Shown piece after piece: positions 32,883-41,444 of a DNA stretch of 64,000 bases. Origin of the DNA: Tidjanibacter sp. (GTDB lineage Bacteria; Bacteroidota; Bacteroidia; Bacteroidales; Rikenellaceae); assembly GCA_017936605.1 (NCBI GenBank), contig JAGBFH010000009.1, positions 61,999 to 125,998 of the forward strand, written 5' to 3'. Position numbers and translations under genes: made by a program. How positions within the stretch are numbered: the stretch's first letter is position 1; each line of letters opens with the position of its first letter. Below the pieces are notes generated by a model. It saw nothing but the letters and a program-made list of their open reading frames with translations. It searched no databases and was not told the origin of the DNA.

Positions 32883-33809
32883 ATGACTTTCAGTGTTACC
32901 ATACTTGGAGCGGCGAGTGCCAAGCCGTCGGCCACCCGTCATCAGAGTTCGCAGCTGGTGAACCACTGCGGCCAGTACTTTCTGATTGACGCAGGCGAGG
33001 GGGTGCAGAGTAGGCTTGTGAGGGTAGGGGTGAACCCTATGAGGCTCACAGCCATCTTCATATCCCACCTCCACGGCGACCACATCTTTGGCCTCTTCCC
33101 GATGATTTCGACCCTCGGACTGATGGGGCGCAAGCGTCCGTTGCACATCTACGCCCCCAACCCCTTTGGCGAGATTCTTGAGTACCACAGGCGCTACTTC
33201 GACACCGACCTCCCCTATGAGGTCATCTGGCACGAGGTGCACACCACCGAGCACGAACTACTCTTCGAGAATGGCGTGTTGGAGGTGTGGAGCGTGCCCC
33301 TGAGGCATAGGGTGCCCACGGCAGGTTTTCTCTTCAAGGAGAAGCCCGCGGGGCTCAATGTCCAGAAGCAGGCTATCGAGCGCTACGACCTGGGTGTGGC
33401 GCAGATTACGGCTGCCAAGAGGGGCGAGGATGTGGAGTTGGAGAGCGGCGAGGTTGTGCCCAATGGGGAGTTGACCTACACCCCCTGGGAGCCGAGGAGC
33501 TACGCCTATCTGAGCGACACGAACTATTCGGGCAAGGCTGTGAAGTTGGTCAAAGGGGTCGACTTGCTCTACCACGAGGCGACCTATGCGGCCGATATGC
33601 GCCGTGAGGCCAAGAGTAGGGGCCACGCCACAACCCACGATGCAGCCCGCGCGGCGGTGGAGAGCGGAGCCGGGAGGCTGCTCATAGGCCACTTCTCCTC
33701 GCGCTACAAGGACGAAGAGGCGTTGGTTGCCGAGTGCAGGGAACTCTTTGCGGAGAGTTACATCGCCGAGGAGTACAAGTGTTTCGAGATTGAGATGAAA
33801 AAACTATAG
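32883..33809 (+). CDS. rnz: Ribonuclease Z
   Basis: The 308-residue metallo-beta-lactamase-fold nuclease trims tRNA 3' ends. It has the zinc motif SHLHGDH near residue 62, GAASAKPSATRHQSSQL at the N terminus, LRHRVPTAGFLF, YLSDTN with the bridging aspartate, YHEATY, and a C-terminal IGHFSSRY histidine. Length and order are typical of RNase Z. The ATG at 32883 follows the promoter so closely that the transcript should be leaderless. It is followed directly by a small barrel gene. Confidence 0.94.
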   Translation: MTFSVTILGAASAKPSATRHQSSQLVNHCGQYFLIDAGEGVQSRLVRVGVNPMRLTAIFISHLHGDHIFGLFPMISTLGLMGRKRPLHIYAPNPFGEILEYHRRYFDTDLPYEVIWHEVHTTEHELLFENGVLEVWSVPLRHRVPTAGFLFKEKPAGLNVQKQAIERYDLGVAQITAAKRGEDVELESGEVVPNGELTYTPWEPRSYAYLSDTNYSGKAVKLVKGVDLLYHEATYAADMRREAKSRGHATTHDAARAAVESGAGRLLIGHFSSRYKDEEALVAECRELFAESYIAEEYKCFEIEMKKL

Positions 33810-33814
33810 TGAGA

Positions 33815-34495
33815 ATGAAACGATACCTATTATTAATAATGACGCTCTTGGTGTGCACCGGCTCGCTCTGGGCACAGAGCTACGATGGCGACAGCCGCCA
33901 CGAGAGAAGACGCTACGAGCAGATGAACCGTGCCGGCATCTGGGCCGTAGGCCTGGGCATTGAGCCTGTGGTGGGTATGACCCATCCGGTGAGTTACATC
34001 TACGGCAATGGCCGCGAGAGTGGCACGGGTACTTTTGGCCTGAATCTGGAGGCGAGCTACTTTGTTGTGAACAACCTTAGTGTTGTGGCCTCGTTTGGCT
34101 TTGTGAGCAACTCCTGGGGGCAGATGATGAGGCTTAACTATCTGGACTCCTCCGAGACCATCTCGGCGATGAATGTGCGCCTCGGTGCCCGTTGGCATAT
34201 TGGCCGCTGGTCGGTGGGTGGCGGTGCCGCTTGGGGTCGCACTGCCCTCAAGTACACCTCAGCCGATACGGCCGAGGGGGGTGTGAATAGCCCCATCTAT
34301 GGCTCCGAGTCGTTCCGCGACAGCCGCCCCACGCTGGGCCTCTACTACGAGGGGCACTATATGGTCAATCCCTTCCTCAAGGTGGGCCTCTTCTATGAGC
34401 CCGCGCTCACCATCCTCGGTGGCCGCTATAGCCACACGCTGGGCGCACGACTGACCATCTATCTCCCCTTTATGGACGCAGTGGTGTGTAGGTAG
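33815..34495 (+). CDS. Small outer-membrane beta-barrel protein, unknown function
   Basis: The product is about 226 residues with a signal peptide cleaved near SLWAQ, then a charged linker (DSRHERRRYEQMN) and alternating strands rich in Gly and aromatics (GTFGLNLEASYFVVNNLSVV, WSVGGGAAWGR, GLYYEGHYMVNPFLKVGLF, TLGARLTIYLPF). This fits an 8-stranded OmpA/OprF-like barrel. A GTG at 33809, overlapping the rnz stop, is an alternative start, but the ATG six bases later gives the normal MKRYLL signal peptide. It is probably co-transcribed with rnz. Confidence 0.7.
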   Translation: MKRYLLLIMTLLVCTGSLWAQSYDGDSRHERRRYEQMNRAGIWAVGLGIEPVVGMTHPVSYIYGNGRESGTGTFGLNLEASYFVVNNLSVVASFGFVSNSWGQMMRLNYLDSSETISAMNVRLGARWHIGRWSVGGGAAWGRTALKYTSADTAEGGVNSPIYGSESFRDSRPTLGLYYEGHYMVNPFLKVGLFYEPALTILGGRYSHTLGARLTIYLPFMDAVVCR

Positions 34496-34568
34496 AGGGG
34501 CGACGACAGAGAACAGAGGATAGAGGATAGAGGATAGAGGATAGAGAACAGAGAATAGAGAATAGAGA

Positions 34569-34616
34569 ACAGACCTCTCCCGAGCTTCGCCCACCCTCCC
34601 CTAACTTAGGGGAGGG
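34569..34616 (-). repeat. Double-hairpin dispersed repeat, copy 6
   Basis: Reverse orientation, ACAGACCTCTCCCGAGC to CTCCCCTAACTTAGGGGAG. It is preceded by a 7-bp array of AGAGGAT units (about 34515-34567). Confidence 0.85.
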
Positions 34617-34675
34617 AAAGGGCCAAAAGGGCTAAAAAGGCATTAAGGACCTTAAAGACCTTAAAGACCTTAGAC

Positions 34676-34717
34676 AAAAAACTCACGGGTATTAAAAATA
34701 ATACCCGTGAGTTTTTT
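34676..34717 (-). terminator. Terminator at the end of the dcw-gldE-ung unit
   Basis: 18-base perfect arms (core CTCACGGGTATT/AATACCCGTGAG) with T tracts on both sides, 58 bp past the ung stop. The spacer between it and ung is a 7-bp CTGACCG array. Confidence 0.85.
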
Positions 34718-34774
34718 GCTGACTGCTGACCGCTGACCGCTGACCGTTGACCGCTGACCGCTGACTGCTGAAAA

Positions 34775-35437
34775 TTACCACTCAATGGGCTCGAGGCCCT
34801 GGGAGAGCAGGTAGGCGTTGGCCTTGGAGAAGTGGCGCGAGCCGAAGAAGCCGTTATAGGCCGACAGGGGTGAGGGGTGCGCCGAGCGCAACACCAGATT
34901 CTCCTCCGCATTGACCAGAGCGCCCTTGCGTGCCGCATAGTTGCCCCAGAGCATATAGACCACACCCTTGCGGCTCTCGGTGAGTGCGGCGATGACCGCA
35001 TCGGTGAACTGCTCCCAGCCGTGGCCCGCGTGTGAGGCCGCCTGATGGGCCCTAACGGTGAGGGTGGCGTTAAGAAGCAGCACGCCCTGCTCGGCCCACC
35101 TGTCGAGGTTGCCCGAGGTGGGGGCGGGGGTGCCGAGGTCGCTCTCTATCTCCTTGAAGATGTTTCGCAGTGATGGGGGAAACTGGATGCCGTCATTGAC
35201 CGAGAAGCAGAGGCCATTGGCCTGACCCTCACCGTGATAGGGGTCTTGGCCTATGATGACAACCTTCACCTTGCTCGGGGGGCAGAGGTCCAGTGCGCGA
35301 AAGATATTCTTGCCCGCAGGGAAGACCCTCTGGGTGGCATATTCGTGGCGCACAAACTCCACAAGCTCCGCGAAATATGGTTTCTCGAACTCCTCCCTGA
35401 GCAGCTCCAACCACTCGCTATTTATCCTGACATTCAT
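34775..35437 (-). CDS. ung: Uracil-DNA glycosylase
   Basis: The 220-residue family 1 enzyme removes uracil from DNA. It has the water-activating motif GQDPYHGEGQANGLCFSV, LLLNATLTV, and the DNA-intercalation loop HPSPLSAYNGFFGSRHFS. All catalytic residues are present and length is normal. It is the last gene of the long minus-strand run that begins with rsmH, 37 bp after the phosphopantetheinyl transferase gene. Confidence 0.96.
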   Translation of the reverse strand: MNVRINSEWLELLREEFEKPYFAELVEFVRHEYATQRVFPAGKNIFRALDLCPPSKVKVVIIGQDPYHGEGQANGLCFSVNDGIQFPPSLRNIFKEIESDLGTPAPTSGNLDRWAEQGVLLLNATLTVRAHQAASHAGHGWEQFTDAVIAALTESRKGVVYMLWGNYAARKGALVNAEENLVLRSAHPSPLSAYNGFFGSRHFSKANAYLLSQGLEPIEW

Positions 35438-35474
35438 CCTTCTCTTTCTGGTTTTTTTCTCGGGGTGTGGGATT

Positions 35475-36089
35475 CTAACCGCAGACCCAGCAGCAGATGT
35501 GGCCCTCGGAAATCTCGTAGTGGATTGTGGGGGTGCTAAGGCCGTATAGCTCGGCGCTCAGGCACCGTTGCTCGGTGTCGATGTCGGTCACCACGATATC
35601 CTGAATGAAGTCCAATCCGGGGTTGCTGCCATACTTGTAGAGTGCCTCCTTGGCGCTCCACATAATGGCCTCGAAGTGTAGTCCCGCCTTGCTCTCGAGC
35701 CTTTCGCGCTCGTCGTGGGAGATGAAGCGCGAGGCCACGCGCGAGAAGTTGCGCTCGGTGGACTCGATGTCCACACCGCAACGCCTCGAGCAGAGCATAA
35801 CGGCCACCCACTGCTCGGTGTGCGACAGGCTTATGTAGCGCACCTCGCCCACGGGACGGGCCAAAACCAGGGCTCCCGAGGCGGTGTAGCGTAGTTCGGC
35901 TCCCTCGCCCAACTCCTCTCTAAGGATTGTGCGGCAGGTGCTCCACTGGGCCCTGCGTGCCGGTGCTGAGAGGGTGGCGAGGTGTTCGCGGTCGCTCTCG
36001 GTGAGCAGCGCGGACTCCTCGGCCTCGGGTTGAACCTTTGCCACCTTGAGGATGGTGGCCTCAATATTATTTTCGATATGTATATCCAT
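35475..36089 (-). CDS. 4'-phosphopantetheinyl transferase superfamily protein
   Basis: The 204-residue Sfp/AcpS-type enzyme moves the phosphopantetheine arm from CoA to carrier proteins. It has the magnesium motif GVDIES and the second motif MWSAKEALYKYGS (WxxKEAxxK), with YISLSHTEQWVAV before them. The N-terminal part is short and diverged. It lies between gldE and ung. Its carrier protein is not in the window. Confidence 0.88.
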   Translation of the reverse strand: MDIHIENNIEATILKVAKVQPEAEESALLTESDREHLATLSAPARRAQWSTCRTILREELGEGAELRYTASGALVLARPVGEVRYISLSHTEQWVAVMLCSRRCGVDIESTERNFSRVASRFISHDERERLESKAGLHFEAIMWSAKEALYKYGSNPGLDFIQDIVVTDIDTEQRCLSAELYGLSTPTIHYEISEGHICCWVCG

Positions 36090-36108
36090 AGTTGGTCTGT
36101 TGTTCCTA

Positions 36109-37410
36109 TTATCCTAACTTCTCGACCTTTATCTCCTCCACCTTGTGGCCGCTGGCCTTGGTGACGGTGAGCCTCACGGAGTGCAGAGTAAGTTTGTCGC
36201 CCTTCTTGAGGAACTCTCGCTTGGCCTCGAGCATAAGGCCGGCGATGGTCTCGGCCTCACCTCTCGAGTCGTCAAAGGTGCCCTCTTTGAGTTCCAATAC
36301 CTCCTCCATAAGACCTATGGTCGCCTTGCTCTCGAAGAGGTAGATACCCTCGCCGACCTCCTTGTAGAGAATCTCCTCGGGGGCGTCGCTCTCGTCGCTA
36401 ATCTCGCCCACAATCTCCTCCAAGATGTCCTCCAGCGACACCAGTCCGAGGGTCGAACCATACTCGTCGACCACCACAGCGATGTGCACCTTCTGGGTCT
36501 GGAACTCCTCCAGCAGCTCGTTAATCTTCTTGTGCTCGGGGGTGTAGAAGGCGGGGCGCAGGTAGCGCTGCCACTCGAAGTCGTCGCCCTTGCTGATGTG
36601 GCGCACCATATCCTTCACATAGAGCATACCGACGATGTGGTCGATGCTGCCGTTGTAGACGGGTATGCGCGAAAAGCCACTCTCAATAATAATGCGCTTT
36701 ACCTCCGCAAAGTTCTCATCCTTGTCTATGGCCCGAATATCCATCCTCGGGTGCATAATCTCCTCCACCTCGGTCGAAGCGAACTGCACAATGCCGCTGA
36801 GCATATCCTTCTCCGTTGCGCTTGGGCTCTCGGTAATCTCCAGGGCGTTCTCAATCTCCTCCATCGAGATGTTCTCGTGCTGCACAAGTCCGCGATTCTG
36901 GATGGCGTCGGAGTATTTCTCCAGAACCCACGCAAAGGGTCTGAAGAGGCGAGTGAGGAACTCGAGCGGAAGAGCGATAATCTTCGACATACCCAGAGGG
37001 TTGTAGCTCGAGTAGACCTTGGGGATAATCTCGCCGAAGAGCAAGAGGATGAATGTCACCGCAATGGTCTTGATGGCAAACTCCCAACCGCCATTGTGGA
37101 TAGACATCATCTTGTCGATGAAGTTGTTGCATAGCGAGATAACCAGAATGTTTACGAGGTTGTTGAAGATGAGAATCGTGGCCAACAACCTATCCTGGTC
37201 GGAGAGCAGCTTCATAATTGCCCTATTGGTGCCATTCTCTCTGGTGCGTATGCTCTCGAGCTGTGAGGGCGAGAGCGAAAAGAGGGCTGTCTCGGAACCC
37301 GAAGCCAGAGCCGAGCAGATTAGGAGCAGAATTATGACCACAATGCTCCACACCCACGATAGCTCAAATGGGTGAAAAGTGACAATTGTGGTGAGGAAAA
37401 GTGTGTTCAT
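36109..37410 (-). CDS. gldE: GldE-like CNNM/CBS-domain membrane protein
   Basis: The 433-residue product has an N-terminal DUF21 (CNNM) domain with about three to four membrane helices (SALASGSETALFSLSPSQLE, LVNILVISLCNNF, FGEIIPKVY). A CBS pair follows (IMHPRMDIRAID, SRIPVYNGSIDHIVGMLYVKD, VVDEYGSTLGLVSLEDILEEIVGEI) and then a CorC/HlyC domain. In Bacteroidetes this protein is called GldE from flavobacterial gliding, but it is also found in non-gliding species, where magnesium or other cation transport is more likely. It sits directly after ftsZ. Confidence 0.85.
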   Translation of the reverse strand: MNTLFLTTIVTFHPFELSWVWSIVVIILLLICSALASGSETALFSLSPSQLESIRTRENGTNRAIMKLLSDQDRLLATILIFNNLVNILVISLCNNFIDKMMSIHNGGWEFAIKTIAVTFILLLFGEIIPKVYSSYNPLGMSKIIALPLEFLTRLFRPFAWVLEKYSDAIQNRGLVQHENISMEEIENALEITESPSATEKDMLSGIVQFASTEVEEIMHPRMDIRAIDKDENFAEVKRIIIESGFSRIPVYNGSIDHIVGMLYVKDMVRHISKGDDFEWQRYLRPAFYTPEHKKINELLEEFQTQKVHIAVVVDEYGSTLGLVSLEDILEEIVGEISDESDAPEEILYKEVGEGIYLFESKATIGLMEEVLELKEGTFDDSRGEAETIAGLMLEAKREFLKKGDKLTLHSVRLTVTKASGHKVEEIKVEKLG

Positions 37411-37416
37411 TGCGGG

Positions 37417-38673
37417 CTAAAAAAGTGTGTTCTCTTCGGGGGTGGGTGCAGCCTTCTTCTTCTCTTTGGCGGGTGCCTCCTCCTCCATAATGTTGCGTTT
37501 GGCACCCTTTACGGTGCTGCCCATAAGCTGCATACCCCTACGCAGGTAGGCGGGCTGCTTGATTATATCGTCGATATTGCTGTAGTGGTCCACGATGTTC
37601 CACTCAACGGCAATCTCCTCGTCGTCGTAGTTGTGGGCCACATCTGTGTCGTTGTCGCCAGCGCTGCTCTCCTTGCGCAAAGCCGAGGGCTCAAAACTGG
37701 TGGCCACGATGGTGAGTTCCACCTCGCCGTCCTTCAGCTCATCCGAGGGACCTGCACCCCAGATTATGTTGGCCTCGTTGCCACCGGCACTCAGGCTTGC
37801 CTTTCGCTGGATGATCTCAGGAACCCTCACAGCCTCATCGAAGGTTATGGGATTTGCGGCATCGTAGGAGAGGTTGACCAGAATCTTGCGAGCACCGCGA
37901 ATGTCCTGCTGGTTCAGCAGGGGCGAGGAGAGAGCCTCCTCTACGGCCTTGTCGATTTTATCCTCGCCACTCTGGATCGACGAGCCCATAATTGCCATAC
38001 CGCTATCGGTCATTGTGGTGCGGGCGTCGGCAAGGTCGACATTGATGAAGTCCGTACGGGTAATCATCTCTGCAATACCTTTGGCAGCCTTGGCCAGCAC
38101 ATCGTCGCCTTTGGAGAAGGCCTCGGTTACGGGCAACTTGCCATATATCTTGGCGATATTGTCGTTGTGGATGACCACAATGGAGTCGGTGTTGGCCTTC
38201 ATCTCCTCCAGACCCTTCTCGGCCTGACCAACCCTGATGGGGCCCTCATTCTTGAAGGGCATAGTTACGATGCCCACCGTGAGCATACCCTTGCTCTTGG
38301 CAGCCTTGGCAATGACGGGAGCTGCGCCCGTGCCCGTTCCACCACCCATACCTGCGGTGATGAAGATCATCTGTGCCTTGCTCTCCTCCAGTGCGGTGGT
38401 AATGTCGTTCAAGCTCTCGAGTGCATATCTTCTGGCCACCTCGGGTTTGTTGCCTGCACCGTAACCGGGACCGAGCAGAAGTTTCTTATCAATGATGTTC
38501 TTCTCGAGAGCGGGGCGGTCAGTGTTGGACACCAAGTAGGAGACACCCTTAATGCCCAAGTCGAACATATGGGCCACGGCGTTTCCGCCTGCACCACCAA
38601 CACCCATCACCAGAATGTCGGAGTGGCTGTGCTGGGGAGCTACGATGGAACTCAAAAAATCGCTATTACTCAT
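37417..38673 (-). CDS. ftsZ: Cell division GTPase FtsZ
   Basis: The 418-residue tubulin homologue forms the division ring. It has [12 protein letters not shown], the GTP signature [23 protein letters not shown] at the synergy loop and a shortened C-terminal domain. The tail is charged and rich in Lys and Glu and ends PEENTLF, lacking a textbook FtsA-binding peptide. It lies just after ftsA. A 938-codon open frame on the opposite strand across ftsZ-ftsA is a composition artefact. Confidence 0.96.
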   Translation of the reverse strand: MSNSDFLSSIVAPQHSHSDILVMGVGGAGGNAVAHMFDLGIKGVSYLVSNTDRPALEKNIIDKKLLLGPGYGAGNKPEVARRYALESLNDITTALEESKAQMIFITAGMGGGTGTGAAPVIAKAAKSKGMLTVGIVTMPFKNEGPIRVGQAEKGLEEMKANTDSIVVIHNDNIAKIYGKLPVTEAFSKGDDVLAKAAKGIAEMITRTDFINVDLADARTTMTDSGMAIMGSSIQSGEDKIDKAVEEALSSPLLNQQDIRGARKILVNLSYDAANPITFDEAVRVPEIIQRKASLSAGGNEANIIWGAGPSDELKDGEVELTIVATSFEPSALRKESSAGDNDTDVAHNYDDEEIAVEWNIVDHYSNIDDIIKQPAYLRRGMQLMGSTVKGAKRNIMEEEAPAKEKKKAAPTPEENTLF

Positions 38674-38730
38674 AATCTCAATCTGTCGTCTACTTTTCTA
38701 TGGTTGTCTGTTTTTGGTGAGAGTGGGGGA

Positions 38731-40206
38731 CTACATTTCGTCGTCGATGATGTTGCCACCAAAGATGGTGTCGTTGGCCCAGTCGCGCAACCTCCTCATA
38801 AAGCCGCGCTTGGGAGCTATGGGGGTGTCGTCAATGTCGATGGGCTCGTCCTCCTCGCCGCCGTCAAGGGGGGTGTCGTCATCGTAGCCATACGCGGGCG
38901 CGTTGTTATCGGCCTCATTGGTGTCCTCAGCCTGGGTGGTGCCATAGGGGATGAGCTCCTCGTCACCGCTACCGGCGGGATAGTCGTTCTGGGCAGCGCT
39001 CTGCTCCGCGGGCTGCTCATAGCCATACTCCTCCTCGCTCGCGGGGGCGATACTCTCCTCGATGCCCATTGCGAGCAGACCTACGGCTGTCGCATAGGCG
39101 GGGGCAAAGGCGTTCTCGATGGACTCCTGCGAGATGTTGCACTCGGCAGCACCGAGGCGCACATCGTAGCCTGTGTGCTCTGCGAAGATGACCTCCACGC
39201 CGTTGAGCTGCGAGCCACCACCCGTGAGGATGATGCCATTGGGCAGACGGTTGTGGTAGCCCGAGGCCTTAATCTCCTTGTTCACAAGGTCGATAATGTC
39301 GAGCATACGCGACTCAATAACGGTGGTCAGGTCGCGGTAGGATATGGATTTGTTCTTCTGGTACTGCGAGTGGGCATTGATGACGATGGTGTTGTTGAGC
39401 TTGTCGGCAGGGATGGTGCTTGCCGCAGCGTGGCCATAGCCAACCTTGAGTCGCTCGATGGTGCTTGTGGGCACACCGATGCTCTGGATATCTTTGTTGA
39501 TGGCAGCCGAGCCGATAGGAATGGATGCAGCATAGCGCACAACCTTGTTCTGGATGATGCAGAGGTCGGTGGTGCCTGCGCCGAGGTCAATCACGGCCAC
39601 ACCTGCCTCTTTCTCCTCCTCGCTGGCCACTACCGAGGCGGTAGCCATAGCGCCACAAACGAAGTGGGGGGAGGTGATGCCTGTGCGTGCGAACGCGTCC
39701 TCGATGCGGTCGAGAACTGCTTTGCCACCGAGGATGAAGCTGAAGGTGGTGCTCAGTTTGTTGCCAAAGTGGCCCACGGGACTGCCGATGGTCTCACTCG
39801 CATCCACCTTGTAGTTCTGAGGGATGCGCGAGAGGATAACCTTGCCGTCGGGGGCCTGCACATTGTTCATATTCTCGATGAGCCTCTCGACCACCTGTTC
39901 GGTGATCTCGCCGCCGTGGCCGCCCACGAAGACCGAGCCCGACTGGTCGGTGCATACGATATGCTTACCCGAGGTGCCCACCCAGACCTCCGAGGCCTTC
40001 AGGGTGTTCCTGTTCTCGAGTGTGGCTACGGCACTCTGTATGGCCGTGGTCACATTCTTGATGTTGGTAATCTCTCCCGAGGTGTAGCCATCCATCGCCA
40101 CCTCTACAATGTCCACAACGACAATCTCGTTGTGGCGCGAACGCTTGCCGAGCGCAGCAACCACCTTGCTGCCGCCCAGGTCTACTGAAATCAAGTGCTG
40201 CTCCAT
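38731..40206 (-). CDS. ftsA: Cell division protein FtsA
   Basis: The 491-residue actin-fold protein tethers FtsZ to the membrane. It has ISVDLGGSKVVAALG at the phosphate-1 loop, VAVIDLGAGTTDLCI at phosphate-2 and NGIILTGGGSQLNGV at the adenosine motif. After the core comes an acidic, proline- and glutamine-rich linker of about 80 residues (EEYGYEQPAEQSAAQ onward, later DDDTPLDGGEEDEP). A C-terminal amphipathic segment, GFMRRLRDWANDTIFGG, fits the membrane-targeting sequence. The long acidic linker makes it larger than the usual ~420. Confidence 0.95.
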   Translation of the reverse strand: MEQHLISVDLGGSKVVAALGKRSRHNEIVVVDIVEVAMDGYTSGEITNIKNVTTAIQSAVATLENRNTLKASEVWVGTSGKHIVCTDQSGSVFVGGHGGEITEQVVERLIENMNNVQAPDGKVILSRIPQNYKVDASETIGSPVGHFGNKLSTTFSFILGGKAVLDRIEDAFARTGITSPHFVCGAMATASVVASEEEKEAGVAVIDLGAGTTDLCIIQNKVVRYAASIPIGSAAINKDIQSIGVPTSTIERLKVGYGHAAASTIPADKLNNTIVINAHSQYQKNKSISYRDLTTVIESRMLDIIDLVNKEIKASGYHNRLPNGIILTGGGSQLNGVEVIFAEHTGYDVRLGAAECNISQESIENAFAPAYATAVGLLAMGIEESIAPASEEEYGYEQPAEQSAAQNDYPAGSGDEELIPYGTTQAEDTNEADNNAPAYGYDDDTPLDGGEEDEPIDIDDTPIAPKRGFMRRLRDWANDTIFGGNIIDDEM

Positions 40207-40305
40207 ATCCTTCGAAACGCTGTTAAAGTGTTTATGTCTATTGTTATTCTCTTTTTTTTGTTCTTTCGTATATCTGTGCCTGCCGACGGCGCTGTTTGAG
40301 GCCTC

Positions 40306-41415
40306 CTATTTATTGCTCTTCTTGTCACTCTTGGGGGCCTTCCAGACAACCTGACCGTCGAACTCGACGCTCACTCTGCCACCTCGGGTGTCGACCACCC
40401 CTGCCGAGAGGAAGGTGGAGAGTTTCTGGAGTTTTCTCTCCGCATCCGCGAGAGTTCCAAACTCAATGGTGTACTCGCCTCGGCGCGGTATGAGCTCAAA
40501 GTGGGGTTCCCTAAAGATGTGACTCTCAACTCGTTGCTTGCTCTCGAGGGCCACAAACTGCACAAACTCACCCTGCCATTGCGGGGTGTGCTCGGTTAAT
40601 TCTACAAAATTAATGAGTTTAAGAAGAAAATTATAATTTTCTTCATATTTTTTTTTCGCCAAAATTTTTTGGTCGATGGGTATTCTGTATTGAGCATCCT
40701 CTATGCGGTTGTTTTCGGCCTCCTGTCTGAGAATCTCTCTGTTCTTGTTGCGTAGTTTCTGCTTCTCCTCGTCGCTCAGCCCCTTGCTTTCGCGCTTATA
40801 CTTTTTTTGGCGCTCTTCGCGCATTTTCTGCTGCTCGACCCTGCGCTGTTCAATGCGGGCCCTATCTTCGCCTTCGAGCATAGCAATCTCCTCTTCGAGG
40901 TCTGCCAAAGGCTCTGCCAGGTCGCCCACAAAACCCTTCTCGACGGGCAGGGGGAGTGCTCCGGTGATGATGGGAAGGTTTATGTGGGCCGAGGAGTGGA
41001 TGGGGAGGATGTGCATATCCTCCGAGAGGTAGTAGTCGTTGCCATCGGAGCAGAGCACCCTTACGACGGGGCGGCGCTGGTGAACCTCGATGGTCACCAC
41101 ATTGTCGTAGTCCACATAGGCGCGCGAGTGGCTCACGAAGTTGTAACTCTCTACAGCCCAGTTGATTTCCCACATATTGAGGCCCTCAATGCTGCGGCCC
41201 ACAAGGTCGCCCATATCCTCCTCAATGAGGCCCAGGACAATCTCCGAATTGACGAAGTTGCGCTCCTGCTGGTCGACCACAACGACCCTCACTTCGCGCA
41301 CCCCTCGAGCATCTTCGTTCTCGGTGCGCAGGAAGCCCACCCAGACAAAAAAGGCTACCACGAGGCACCAAAATAGCACCTCGCCGCTTATGCGCCAAAA
41401 TCTCTTCCAACTCAT
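40306..41415 (-). CDS. ftsQ: Cell division protein FtsQ with a charged coiled-coil insertion
   Basis: The 369-residue product has a single N-terminal membrane segment (about 12-29), a POTRA-like domain (REVRVVVVDQQERNFVNSE) and the beta domain (VHQRRPVVRVLCSDGNDYYL; later EPHFELIPRRGEYTIEFG, DTRGGRVSVEFDGQVVWK). Between about residues 170 and 258 (DNA 40642-40908) the beta domain is interrupted by a highly charged Glu/Lys/Arg/Gln helix (EEEIAMLEGEDRARIEQRR, EEKQKLRNKNREI). Such a long insert is not part of standard FtsQ. Identity rests on the fold pattern and the position between murC and ftsA. Confidence 0.85.
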   Translation of the reverse strand: MSWKRFWRISGEVLFWCLVVAFFVWVGFLRTENEDARGVREVRVVVVDQQERNFVNSEIVLGLIEEDMGDLVGRSIEGLNMWEINWAVESYNFVSHSRAYVDYDNVVTIEVHQRRPVVRVLCSDGNDYYLSEDMHILPIHSSAHINLPIITGALPLPVEKGFVGDLAEPLADLEEEIAMLEGEDRARIEQRRVEQQKMREERQKKYKRESKGLSDEEKQKLRNKNREILRQEAENNRIEDAQYRIPIDQKILAKKKYEENYNFLLKLINFVELTEHTPQWQGEFVQFVALESKQRVESHIFREPHFELIPRRGEYTIEFGTLADAERKLQKLSTFLSAGVVDTRGGRVSVEFDGQVVWKAPKSDKKSNK

Positions 41416-41444
41416 CTCTCTCTTCTGCTTTGCTCTTTGTTTCT

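Noticed and set aside
37372..40188. 938-codon open frame on the plus strand opposite ftsZ and ftsA
   Set aside because: It lies exactly antisense to two clear genes, has no recognisable domain and low-complexity Gly/Ala/Val/His content; GC-biased codons of the real genes keep it open.
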